From positions 1-10,141 of the forward strand of contig JAUWTR010000021.1 in assembly GCA_030614645.1 (NCBI GenBank): a DNA stretch of 10,141 nucleotides, given 5' to 3'. The notes under the pieces are model-generated. The model was not told the DNA's origin. It made no database searches and saw only the letters and a list, made by a program, of their open reading frames with translations. Numbering within the stretch: position 1 is the first letter of the stretch; the number at the start of each line of letters is the position of its first letter. This DNA is from Candidatus Aminicenantota bacterium (lineage in GTDB: Bacteria > Acidobacteriota > Aminicenantia > Aminicenantales > Aminicenantaceae). Positions 1 through 6,029 of the stretch are shown one piece after another. Both the position numbers and the translations under genes were made by a program.

Positions 1-57
1 GTGGATCCCGCGGTTGCGGAAGAAAAGATTGGGATCTCCTGGCAAATAATACCCTAA
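1..57 (+). CDS. Possible 3' end of a PhnB-like glyoxalase-fold gene (partial)
   Basis: The + strand is open from the window edge to a TAA at 55-57 and encodes an 18-residue tail ending GISWQIIP. The pattern (F/I)G(V/I)SWQ(I/V)(V/I)P is typical of the C-terminal part of PhnB/3-demethylubiquinone methyltransferase-like VOC proteins, where some 30-40 residues usually follow. Here the stop comes directly after the motif. The next frame stays open from about 53 to a TAG at 176-178, so a one-base deletion near the CCC at 52-54 could have truncated the protein, although that frame does not clearly resemble the usual PhnB tail. The call rests on one short motif; the fragment may equally be chance or a different protein end. 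Confidence 0.3.
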   Translation: MDPAVAEEKIGISWQIIP

Positions 58-178
58 GGCCTCCTCAATGTCACAGAACAAAGTTATGGCGGAAATTGTT
101 CGGAGAACAAGTTTAACTGGATGTTATATAAGAAGTTATGTTAGGTTATCGGCAGTTTTTATGAATTATGCAGGTTAG

Positions 179-1327
179 TTAAAAATAATAAGCACCCTGA
201 ATAAGAAGCGTATTGTTTTCAGGTTTGGAAATACCAGAAGGCATTTCTTCATCCTTGATAATGTAGTTCAATTGTATTTTCGCATGATGCCCCTCAAAAA
301 AATAATTAAAGCCGAAAGTTAACCACTTATCCTTGAGTTGACCTACTGGACCCAGCAGCTGGCTGTCTTTATCAAAATTCAAGAACTCAAAACGTGCGGT
401 CACCTCAACTTTTTTTGAGATTATCATGTACCCTCCCTGAAGAGTAAAGGTGTCTTGGGCCGCATCACTCACCTGATCCATCGAATTCCACCACGACAAA
501 TTTCGATGTATAAACTCAAACGTTCCGGCAAAACCTTTATATTTAAGAGCTGCATCTCCTCCCCATACTGCTATCTTCTTTAATTGGGACGTACCTGGAT
601 AATGTCCTCCACTCGGAGAATCATCAGAGCTAAAGAAGTTAATACCAAAACTTAAAAGTGGGTGTTCCATCTCTTCCAAATAAGACTGGCTCATTTTCAT
701 ATATCCAAAGGGATGAAAGTCTACTCTCCCTGCATATAGGAATTTGTTGTTGTCATCACTGGCCCCTGCATCTATATGATAAATTTTAACCTTTCCCAGT
801 CTATTATCAGCGAGGTTGGACACAGAGCTGCTGTTAACAGCTCCGTTATAAATACCTACATAGTATTCCAGTTTTTTATCCACTGCATAACCATGTATAC
901 CGACTCCCAACTGCCGAAAAGGCGCAAATTCAGATGAAAGGCTTCTCTCAATCATTTGAAGGTATTTTGAGGAGTTTAATGCTTCACGGGAGAAGGGGAC
1001 ATGTTTTTGTCCAATAAAAAGACTGAACCCTTTAGGATTAAAGCTAAGATAGGCATCTTTAAGCGTGAACTTTTGTTTTCCCGCTTCTACCTGGACTTTT
1101 ATGCTTGCCCATTCAGACAGTACGGATTGGAAGGATAACCGTGCTCTCCGAAGTATCAAACGATTTGTTGATGGATCAGAATCCACATATTGATATTGAG
1201 TCTGCAGCCTCCCTCCGATTGTCAAAATAGAAGATTTTGTCTCTACTGTTTCTCCATTAGCAAAAGAGAATGCAGTAAACAGAAGAAATAAAAGCATAAA
1301 GATTGAGAGAAAGTTTCCCTTTTTCAT
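179..1327 (-). CDS. Outer-membrane porin, phosphate-selective porin O/P-like
   Basis: A 382-residue protein with a typical Sec signal peptide: Lys-Lys at 2-3, a hydrophobic stretch to about residue 22, and a probable signal peptidase I site after SFA (near 23). The mature part starts with an early beta-strand pattern (GGRLQTQYQY) followed by RLILRRARLSF, then alternating polar/apolar strands, and it ends in YYF with a terminal Phe, the usual beta-barrel assembly signal. The RRARL segment, the FIGQKHVPFSRE segment and the length fit the porin O/P family (OprO/OprP-like). A channel for anions or other small solutes in the outer membrane follows from family membership; phosphate specificity cannot be read from the sequence. 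The ATG at 1327 has a Shine-Dalgarno AAGGA at 1335-1339, seven bases upstream. It appears to be a single-gene unit, with no phosphate-uptake genes nearby. Confidence 0.85.
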   Translation of the reverse strand: MKKGNFLSIFMLLFLLFTAFSFANGETVETKSSILTIGGRLQTQYQYVDSDPSTNRLILRRARLSFQSVLSEWASIKVQVEAGKQKFTLKDAYLSFNPKGFSLFIGQKHVPFSREALNSSKYLQMIERSLSSEFAPFRQLGVGIHGYAVDKKLEYYVGIYNGAVNSSSVSNLADNRLGKVKIYHIDAGASDDNNKFLYAGRVDFHPFGYMKMSQSYLEEMEHPLLSFGINFFSSDDSPSGGHYPGTSQLKKIAVWGGDAALKYKGFAGTFEFIHRNLSWWNSMDQVSDAAQDTFTLQGGYMIISKKVEVTARFEFLNFDKDSQLLGPVGQLKDKWLTFGFNYFFEGHHAKIQLNYIIKDEEMPSGISKPENNTLLIQGAYYF

Positions 1328-1573
1328 TGTTTTTTCCTTGTCAAAAATAATTAACCTTTAAATCCATATTTTTTTGATCTAATTTTCCAAAAATGTTCTT
1401 GTTTCATATTAGTCATATTAACGATGTTCCTCTGTTCACTAATAAGTTAACGCAGGGGTTTAATTTTATCAAGAAAAAAATCATTCAATTTAAGATAACC
1501 TGGATTATTCAGATCAGGGGAGAGGAATTCAGAAAAGACTTGGTAAAAAAGCCGATGGTATGTAATTTAAATT
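1328..1573. other. Gene-poor spacer between epimerase and porin
   Basis: About 245 AT-rich bases lie downstream of the epimerase gene and upstream of the porin, both read on the minus strand, so any porin promoter must be here. The only regular element I see is an 8-bp direct repeat TCATATTA at 1404-1411 and 1413-1420. There is no GC-rich hairpin followed by a T run, so no convincing intrinsic terminator for the upstream operon. A small + strand reading frame across this region has low-complexity AT-driven composition and no family signature, and I do not treat it as a gene. Confidence 0.5.
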
Positions 1574-1972
1574 TTAAGCTTTCAGTTCAATAAGCACTCC
1601 ATTGAGATTGTTTGGGTGAATAAAAATTATCCGACTGCCGCTTGTACCCATAACCGGCTCTTCGCTGACAAATCTAACACCCTGTCTCTTGAGTTCTATT
1701 ACTGATTTATCAATATCCTGGACTTTAAAACATATATGATGGATTCCTTCTCCCTTATTTTTAAGGAAATTTCTAAGGGTTGATTTTTCCCCCAAAGGGG
1801 TAACAAGTTCTATGGAAGCTCCTTCCCCGATTTTTAATTGAGCAAGTTTTACTCCCCTTTCTTCTATTTCTTCAATGCAGCATTCTTTGATTTTAAAATA
1901 GCTTTTCCATTGTTCTATACTTTTTTTTAGGTCTTTTACTGCAATCGCAATATGGTCAATTTTGTTACTCAT
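1574..1972 (-). CDS. mce: Methylmalonyl-CoA epimerase
   Basis: A 132-residue VOC-fold protein that interconverts the (R) and (S) epimers of methylmalonyl-CoA, linking propionyl-CoA carboxylation with the B12-dependent mutase. The two-module glyoxalase architecture is visible: the N-terminal strand carries IDHIAIAV with metal-ligand candidate His7, the second strand has SIELV with Glu55, module two begins GIHHICFKV with His79, and the C-terminal strand GVLIELKA supplies Glu129. These match the His/Gln-or-Glu/His/Glu cobalt or zinc site of the family, and 132 residues is the normal length. The ATG overlaps the end of the upstream MeaB gene by 8 bases (ATGAGTAA), and a GGGGAG Shine-Dalgarno at 1981-1986 lies inside the meaB coding sequence, indicating translational coupling. 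It is the last gene of the acyl-CoA operon. Confidence 0.95.
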   Translation of the reverse strand: MSNKIDHIAIAVKDLKKSIEQWKSYFKIKECCIEEIEERGVKLAQLKIGEGASIELVTPLGEKSTLRNFLKNKGEGIHHICFKVQDIDKSVIELKRQGVRFVSEEPVMGTSGSRIIFIHPNNLNGVLIELKA

Positions 1973-2906
1973 GCGCCTTTCTCCCCATACTTTCTACTAT
2001 TTTTTCAGCAGCGGTATATGGATCTAATTCCCGTTTATAGATTTTTTCTATATACTCTTCAAACCTCTTTTTTGGAAAAGATGCCAGGGGTTTTTGAAAA
2101 AGAATTGTATTGACCATATCCTTAAGCATCCGGGATATAAGCTTTTTTTTCCTGGACTCTTTTAAGAGAAGTTTTTCCGTGCTGATACAATCGGTAATTT
2201 CTTTTTTTAAGTATTTGATCCCAGTTCCAGTTGTAGCAATTGTTTTATATACAGGCGGCACTTTCCCTTCATCAATCCCTAACTTAAGCATGGCCTTTAG
2301 CTGCTGTTCCATGCTTTCGCTTTCAGGTGAATCAGATTTATTAAGTACAAAAATATCAGCGATCTCCATAATTCCGGCTTTATAATTCTGAATATCATCT
2401 CCAGCACCGGGAGTAAGCACAACTAAGATTAAATCGGCAAGTTTTACTATCTCTACTTCATCCTGTCCTGCCCCCACAGTTTCGACTAGGATTATGTCCA
2501 ATCCGGCAGCTTCAAGAATGAAAACGGCTAATCCTGTAGCTCGGGCCACTCCCCCTAAATAACCCCGGGTCGCCATACTTCGGATAAAGACTGCAGGATC
2601 TGTACTATGCCTTATCATTCTAATTCTGTCACCCAGAACAGCCCCTCCACTGAAAGGGCTTGAAGGGTCTACGGCAATAACGCCAATACTTTTATGGTCA
2701 TTTCTGAATGCCCTTATAAGCTGGTTTACAAGAGTACTTTTACCTGAGCCAGGAGCACCTGTGACTCCAATAACTGTTGATTTTCCAGTGTATGGAAAAA
2801 TCTGTTTAATAATTTTAGGGGATTCTTTGCTATTGTTTTCTACCAGGGAAATTGCCTTGGCAACTGCTCGATGATTTCCTTTTATTATCTCTTCTGTAAG
2901 ATACAT
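1965..2906 (-). CDS. meaB: MeaB/ArgK-type GTPase, methylmalonyl-CoA mutase chaperone
   Basis: G3E-family P-loop GTPase that protects and reloads adenosylcobalamin-dependent methylmalonyl-CoA mutase. Counted from the ATG at 2906 (313 residues), the motifs are Walker A GAPGSGKST at about 50-58, the family-specific AVDPSSPFSGGAVLGDR at about 78-94, the switch/Walker B segment LVETVGAGQ at about 140-148, and the guanine-specificity motif NKSD at about 189-192. A TTG at 2933 would add nine residues and leave only a few bases after the dehydrogenase stop. I prefer the ATG because family members usually begin about ten residues before the G(N/D)xRA(L/V)A segment; neither start has a clear Shine-Dalgarno, so coupling to the upstream gene is likely. 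Lying between an acyl-CoA dehydrogenase and the epimerase, it must serve a mutase encoded elsewhere. Confidence 0.95.
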   Translation of the reverse strand: MYLTEEIIKGNHRAVAKAISLVENNSKESPKIIKQIFPYTGKSTVIGVTGAPGSGKSTLVNQLIRAFRNDHKSIGVIAVDPSSPFSGGAVLGDRIRMIRHSTDPAVFIRSMATRGYLGGVARATGLAVFILEAAGLDIILVETVGAGQDEVEIVKLADLILVVLTPGAGDDIQNYKAGIMEIADIFVLNKSDSPESESMEQQLKAMLKLGIDEGKVPPVYKTIATTGTGIKYLKKEITDCISTEKLLLKESRKKKLISRMLKDMVNTILFQKPLASFPKKRFEEYIEKIYKRELDPYTAAEKIVESMGRKAHE

Positions 2907-2937
2907 GGTTTCGGGAATTAGTTTACAGCCCAAAAAC

Positions 2938-4080
2938 TTACGATTTCAATACTTGCTGGGCAATGATCCACCTCTGTATTTCTGATGTCCCTTCGCCAAT
3001 AGTTGCTAGTTTGGAATCCCGGTAAAACTTCTCAACAGGATATTCTTTACTGAATCCATAACCTCCAAGTATCTGTACTGCATCAGAAGAAGCCCTAACC
3101 GCGAGTTCACTGGCATAAAGTTTAGCCATAGCTGACTCTCTGGGCACTCTTTTTCCTTTGTCTTCAAGAAATGCAGCACGATAAGTCAATAAGCGGGCTG
3201 CATCCAGCTCAGTATATCCGTCTGCCAGCATCCACTGAATAGCCTGAAAATTGGAAATAGGTTGATCAAACTGGACCCTTTCTTTGGAATATTTTAAAGC
3301 TACCTCCAAAGCGCCGGCGGCAATACCTAAGGCGAAAGCAGCTATGCTGATCCTTCCTCCATCAAGAATCCCCATAGCCTGGCGGTATCCCTTTCCCTCC
3401 TCCCCGATTAAGTTTTCAGCCGGGAGTTTCACATCCTCAAAAATCAACTCAGCAGTATCCGCTGCCCGGATTCCAAGTTTCTCTTCTTTTTTCCCCACCG
3501 TAAAACCCTCGGTTCCTTTTTCAACAATAAAAGAAGATATGCCTTTTCTGCCTTTTTCCGAGCCTGTCACAGCCATAATGACCAAAATTTCAGCCAGAGA
3601 ACCATTAGTAATAAACAGTTTAGAGCCATTAAGAATCCAGGTGTCACCTTTTTTGACTGCTTGGGTTTTCAAGGCAGCAGCATCCGAGCCTGCCCCGGCT
3701 TCGGTGAGCCCCCATGCTCCAAGAGTTTTGCCTAAAGCGAGTCTGGTCAAATATTTCTTTTTTTGTTCTTGAGAGCCAAAAAGATTAATATGATTAGAGC
3801 ATAATGAGTTATGCGCTGCTACAACCAATCCGACAGAGGGATCTACCTTGGAAAGCTCTTCCAGAATAATAACATAATCAACATTAGAATACCCCGCTCC
3901 GGAATATTCAGGTGGAATGGTAATTCCTAATAATCCCATTTCCCCTAATTTTTTGGTTAACTCCTCAGGCCATTCCCCCTTTTGATCGCTTTCTTTTACT
4001 AAAGGTTGAATCTCATTTTTGGCAAATTTTTTGATAGATTCTTCTAATATTTTCTGTTCATCAGTCAATAAAAAATCCAT
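2938..4080 (-). CDS. Acyl-CoA dehydrogenase (short-chain/butyryl-CoA type)
   Basis: A 380-residue FAD enzyme that forms the alpha-beta double bond of acyl-CoA thioesters and passes electrons to an electron-transfer flavoprotein in the cytoplasm. Signature 1 reads GLTEAGAGSD and signature 2 runs from QILGGYGF to FYRD. The catalytic base is the Glu of IGEGTSEIQR (about residue 363), the position used by short- and medium-chain enzymes rather than by isovaleryl-CoA dehydrogenases. Chain-length specificity cannot be settled by eye; linkage to meaB and mce suggests propionate-yielding substrates such as isobutyryl-, 2-methylbutyryl- or odd-chain acyl-CoA. An in-frame TTG at 4098 would add six residues, but the ATG at 4080 with AGGAGG four bases upstream is clearly the start. 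It is the first gene of the dehydrogenase-meaB-mce operon. Confidence 0.96.
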   Translation of the reverse strand: MDFLLTDEQKILEESIKKFAKNEIQPLVKESDQKGEWPEELTKKLGEMGLLGITIPPEYSGAGYSNVDYVIILEELSKVDPSVGLVVAAHNSLCSNHINLFGSQEQKKKYLTRLALGKTLGAWGLTEAGAGSDAAALKTQAVKKGDTWILNGSKLFITNGSLAEILVIMAVTGSEKGRKGISSFIVEKGTEGFTVGKKEEKLGIRAADTAELIFEDVKLPAENLIGEEGKGYRQAMGILDGGRISIAAFALGIAAGALEVALKYSKERVQFDQPISNFQAIQWMLADGYTELDAARLLTYRAAFLEDKGKRVPRESAMAKLYASELAVRASSDAVQILGGYGFSKEYPVEKFYRDSKLATIGEGTSEIQRWIIAQQVLKS

Positions 4081-4084
4081 TATA

Positions 4085-4090
4085 CCTCCT
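4085..4090 (-). promoter_or_regulatory. Strong Shine-Dalgarno that fixes the dehydrogenase start
   Basis: Read on the minus strand this is AGGAGG within AAAGGAGGTATA, four bases before the ATG at 4080. It is the best ribosome-binding site in the window and rules out the TTG at 4098, which lies upstream of it. Confidence 0.9.
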
Positions 4091-4178
4091 TTTTCCAACT
4101 TTTCATCTTCAAATTCATATTATCAGGCATTATTCTTGAAACTGCCGATTTATAAGAGTATCAATATAAATAATACTA

Positions 4179-4206
4179 AGTAAAGGGAAAATAGTAAACG
4201 AAAAAT
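4179..4206. repeat. Heptamer-periodic repeat array A
   Basis: Four consecutive 7-bp units on the + strand alternate between two forms: units 1 and 3 are AGTAAAG and AGTAAAC, units 2 and 4 are GGAAAAT and GAAAAAT. The periodicity fades after 4206. The array sits in the spacer between the divergent dehydrogenase and YHS-protein genes, on the 5' side of both. It closely resembles array C at 7302-7336 and, more loosely, array B at 6036-6063. Confidence 0.6.
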
Positions 4207-4242
4207 AATTCAGAAAAACCGAGCATAATTTTGCCTTCTCAA

Positions 4243-4271
4243 TTGACATAATTGATAAAATCATCTACATT
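4243..4271 (+). promoter_or_regulatory. Sigma70-type promoter of the YHS-protein gene
   Basis: A perfect -35 TTGACA (4243-4248) is followed after 17 bases by TACATT (4266-4271). The expected transcription start, about seven bases on, coincides with the ATG at 4279, so the transcript would be leaderless. No Shine-Dalgarno precedes that ATG, which agrees with this reading. Confidence 0.5.
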
Positions 4272-4278
4272 TTATGGC

Positions 4279-4533
4279 ATGGGATTGTATAGAATCTTTT
4301 TTTATGCTTTGCTTTTTTATGTTATTTTTAAACTCGTCCGTTTTTTTTCTTCTCTCAATAAACGCAGCAGATCTTCTCAGCCAAAACAAAAGGTTTCAGG
4401 AAAAATGGTACACGATAAAATTTGTAATACCTATTTACCTGTAGAAGACGCTATAAAAGAAATCCACAACGGGAATGAATATTTTTTCTGCTCAGAAACC
4501 TGCCGACAAAAATTCCTGCAAAATAAAAATTGA
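4279..4533 (+). CDS. Small membrane-anchored protein with YHS/TRASH-like metal-binding domain
   Basis: An 84-residue protein when started at the ATG at 4279; a TTG at 4252 would add nine residues but lies between the -35 and -10 elements of the likely promoter, so I prefer the ATG. Residues about 3-24 are one hydrophobic segment (aromatic-rich, ending LVRFF), followed by a basic, Ser/Gln-rich linker. The C-terminal domain carries Cys49, then Cys71 and Cys75 in FFCSETCRQKF, the pattern of YHS/TRASH-like domains of PP0621-type small proteins. It is probably an inner-membrane protein with the cysteine domain on the cytoplasmic side, binding a metal ion; this is family inference and its role is unknown. 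Its stop abuts that of the convergent cupin gene. Confidence 0.65.
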   Translation: MGLYRIFFYALLFYVIFKLVRFFSSLNKRSRSSQPKQKVSGKMVHDKICNTYLPVEDAIKEIHNGNEYFFCSETCRQKFLQNKN

Positions 4534-4857
4534 TCAGGGAGAAAGACTCCAGGCATCAATAGTAATACTCTCTGTAATGCTATCCTGCTCATGTTCAAAA
4601 CTGGCAGGAACTATATAAGATTCTCCGGGGTTAACCGTAAACTCCTTTTTTTTCCCGTTCACTTTTATTGTTATTTTCTGTTTGCCCTTTAAAATTGTGG
4701 TTACCTGCTCATAGGAATGCTTATGAGGAGGGACTTTTGTTCCTTTTTTATATTCGAATCTTGCCATTAAGACATCTTTGCCGCAGGCCAGAGTACAGCG
4801 TTTTACTCCCTCAAAAACCTCTACCTCAACTTGCTGGTCTTTATCTATTTTTAGCAT
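4534..4857 (-). CDS. Single-domain cupin protein
   Basis: A 107-residue protein with one conserved cupin barrel. Motif 1 contains PPHKHSYEQ with His45, His47 and Glu50, and motif 2 has NPGESYIVPASFEHE with His89, which together make the usual three-His/one-Glu metal site. Proteins this small are typically metal-binding sensors or small enzymes such as sugar or quercetin-type cupins; the substrate cannot be named. A clear Shine-Dalgarno, AGGAGA at 4863-4868, lies five bases before the ATG. The TGA at its end is back-to-back with the TGA of the convergent gene, making the palindrome TGATCA. The acylphosphatase gene upstream on the same strand ends 38 bases before this start, so the two may be co-transcribed. 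Confidence 0.87.
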   Translation of the reverse strand: MLKIDKDQQVEVEVFEGVKRCTLACGKDVLMARFEYKKGTKVPPHKHSYEQVTTILKGKQKITIKVNGKKKEFTVNPGESYIVPASFEHEQDSITESITIDAWSLSP

Positions 4858-4895
4858 TTTTCTCTCCTAAAGCAGGCTGCCCCAAAATTATACTT

Positions 4896-5168
4896 TTACC
4901 AGGTAATCTTAAAATCACTGAACTCTCCTTTATAATCACTCCACTCTATATCAGTGTTATCTACCCGGGCCATTGAGGGCCCTTCTTTTATTTCTTTAAT
5001 TAATTTTCTGATATTATCCTCATCCCCATTAACAAGAGCCTCGACTCTCCCATCACTCAGGTTTTTTACCCAACCGGTTAATCCAAGGGAAGATGCCCAT
5101 CTCTGAGTATAATCCCGAAAACATACACCCTGGACACGACCGCTGACGATTATTTTTGCGCCAACCAT
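4896..5168 (-). CDS. acyP: Acylphosphatase
   Basis: A 90-residue enzyme hydrolysing carboxyl-phosphate bonds in acylphosphates such as acetyl phosphate or 1,3-bisphosphoglycerate in the cytoplasm. The signature GRVQGVCFR contains the phosphate-binding Arg18, and GWVKNLSDGRVE contains the catalytic Asn36; the size is standard. The open frame extends upstream to 5246, but those extra 26 residues are AT-driven and unlike the family, and they overlap the promoter. The ATG at 5168 (or the one two codons earlier at 5174) gives the normal N-terminus ahead of AKIIVSGRVQGV. There is no Shine-Dalgarno and the promoter abuts the start codon. It is divergent from the ThiD-like kinase and leads into the cupin gene. 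Confidence 0.95.
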   Translation of the reverse strand: MVGAKIIVSGRVQGVCFRDYTQRWASSLGLTGWVKNLSDGRVEALVNGDEDNIRKLIKEIKEGPSMARVDNTDIEWSDYKGEFSDFKITW

Positions 5169-5178
5169 TATCATTATA

Positions 5179-5206
5179 ATTCTATCACAAATTTTAAAAA
5201 TTTCAA
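5179..5206 (-). promoter_or_regulatory. Acylphosphatase promoter, almost leaderless
   Basis: On the minus strand TTGAAA (5201-5206) is followed after 16 bases by TAGAAT (5179-5184), preceded by TGA as in an extended -10 element. Transcription would begin around 5170-5173, so the ATG at 5168 would have only a few untranslated bases before it. Confidence 0.5.
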
Positions 5207-5215
5207 ACTTATCAA

Positions 5216-5242
5216 TTGACAAAATTTCAAGCAACTGATAAT
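5216..5242 (+). promoter_or_regulatory. Promoter of the thiD-like gene
   Basis: A perfect TTGACA (5216-5221) is followed after 15 bases by GATAAT (5237-5242); the spacer is shorter than ideal. The start would fall about ten bases before the ATG at 5259, and no Shine-Dalgarno is visible. The -35 lies nine bases from the -35 of the divergent acylphosphatase promoter, so the two polymerases would compete for this site. No thiamine-pyrophosphate riboswitch is present. Confidence 0.4.
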
Positions 5243-5258
5243 CCATAAAGTAATTGAA

Positions 5259-6029
5259 ATGAAAAGAATCCTTATATCTGTTGCAGGCTATGACCCCACA
5301 TCCGGTGCCGGCAGCTCACTTGACCTTAAAGTTTTCCACTCGCTTGGTTATTATGGAATCGGAATACTGACTTCAATCACAGTGCAAAATACTCAAAAGA
5401 TCAATAAAATTAAATGTCTTTCTCCCGACTTTATTATGGACCAATACCGGACTGTTAGAGATGACATAGAATTCTCCGGGATTAAAATCGGGATGCTCGG
5501 TTGCAAAGAAACTATCACAGTTATAGAAAAAATCCTGTCTCAGAATAAAGGTATGCCAATCGTTGTAGACCCGGTCTTTAAATCCAGTTCCGGGACCTGG
5601 CTGTTGGAGGACGATTCAATTCCTGACTACCTCTCAGTATTAAAGGGAAAAGCCTCTATTTTAACTCCGAACCTTGAGGAAACAGCGCTTATATGCGGAA
5701 AAAAGATCAGTGATAAGCAGGATATGCAGACAGCCGCCAAAAATATTTTCCAAACCTATCATATTCCCTGCTTGATAAAAGGCGGACATCTTTCCGGACA
5801 GGCTATAGACCTGTTCTACAACGGGCATGAATATCATTTTATGGAAAAGGCAAAGCTAAATAAAACTGTCCACGGAACCGGCTGTTTTTTGTCTTCCAGT
5901 ATACTCTGCTATCTGGCAAATGGGGAAAACCTCCTTCAGGCCTGTAAGCTTGCCGGCCGGCTTACTCATCAGGCAATTCAAAAAGCCATCCCTTTAGGTA
6001 AAGGGCAGAGTATAATAGCGGACATATAG
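5259..6029 (+). CDS. thiD: Hydroxymethylpyrimidine/phosphomethylpyrimidine kinase-like protein
   Basis: A 256-residue ribokinase-fold kinase of the ThiD type, which phosphorylates 4-amino-5-hydroxymethyl-2-methylpyrimidine twice for thiamine synthesis. Visible motifs are the N-terminal AGYDPTSGAG (10-18), the ITVQNTQ segment near residue 40, VVDPVFKSSSG (102-112), LTPNLEE (135-141), KGGH (174-177) and the anion-hole/catalytic motif VHGTGC (204-209). The length is normal. In canonical ThiD the first motif continues GGAG(I/M)QADLK, whereas here it is SGAGSSLDLK, so the substrate-side Gln is missing although the Asp is kept. Pyridoxal-type kinase activity is an alternative. It has its own promoter, no riboswitch and no other thiamine genes nearby. 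Confidence 0.88.
   Translation: MKRILISVAGYDPTSGAGSSLDLKVFHSLGYYGIGILTSITVQNTQKINKIKCLSPDFIMDQYRTVRDDIEFSGIKIGMLGCKETITVIEKILSQNKGMPIVVDPVFKSSSGTWLLEDDSIPDYLSVLKGKASILTPNLEETALICGKKISDKQDMQTAAKNIFQTYHIPCLIKGGHLSGQAIDLFYNGHEYHFMEKAKLNKTVHGTGCFLSSSILCYLANGENLLQACKLAGRLTHQAIQKAIPLGKGQSIIADI

Noticed and set aside
96..110. Hairpin TTGTTC/GAACAA as a terminator for the porin gene
   Set aside because: The stem is only 6 bp with a three-base loop and is not followed by a T run on either strand.
147..157. An 11-base match (ATCGGCAGTTT) between the left edge and the minus strand near 4139-4149
   Set aside because: A single short match with no flanking similarity or positional logic; likely chance.
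1393..1593. A 66-codon + strand reading frame between the epimerase and the porin
   Set aside because: Composition is driven by AT-rich spacer sequence, it runs antisense into the epimerase end, and it shows no family motif or ribosome-binding site.
3284..3772. A 162-codon + strand frame opposite the acyl-CoA dehydrogenase
   Set aside because: It is antisense to a gene with intact family signatures and has no domain or translation signal of its own.
5169..5246. N-terminal extension of the acylphosphatase up to 5246
   Set aside because: The added residues do not resemble the family, and they lie across the likely promoter; the family starts just before the AKIIVSGRVQGV segment.
5222..5258. 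Thiamine-pyrophosphate riboswitch before the thiD-like gene
   Set aside because: The gap is only a few tens of bases and lacks the conserved CTGAGA and related elements.
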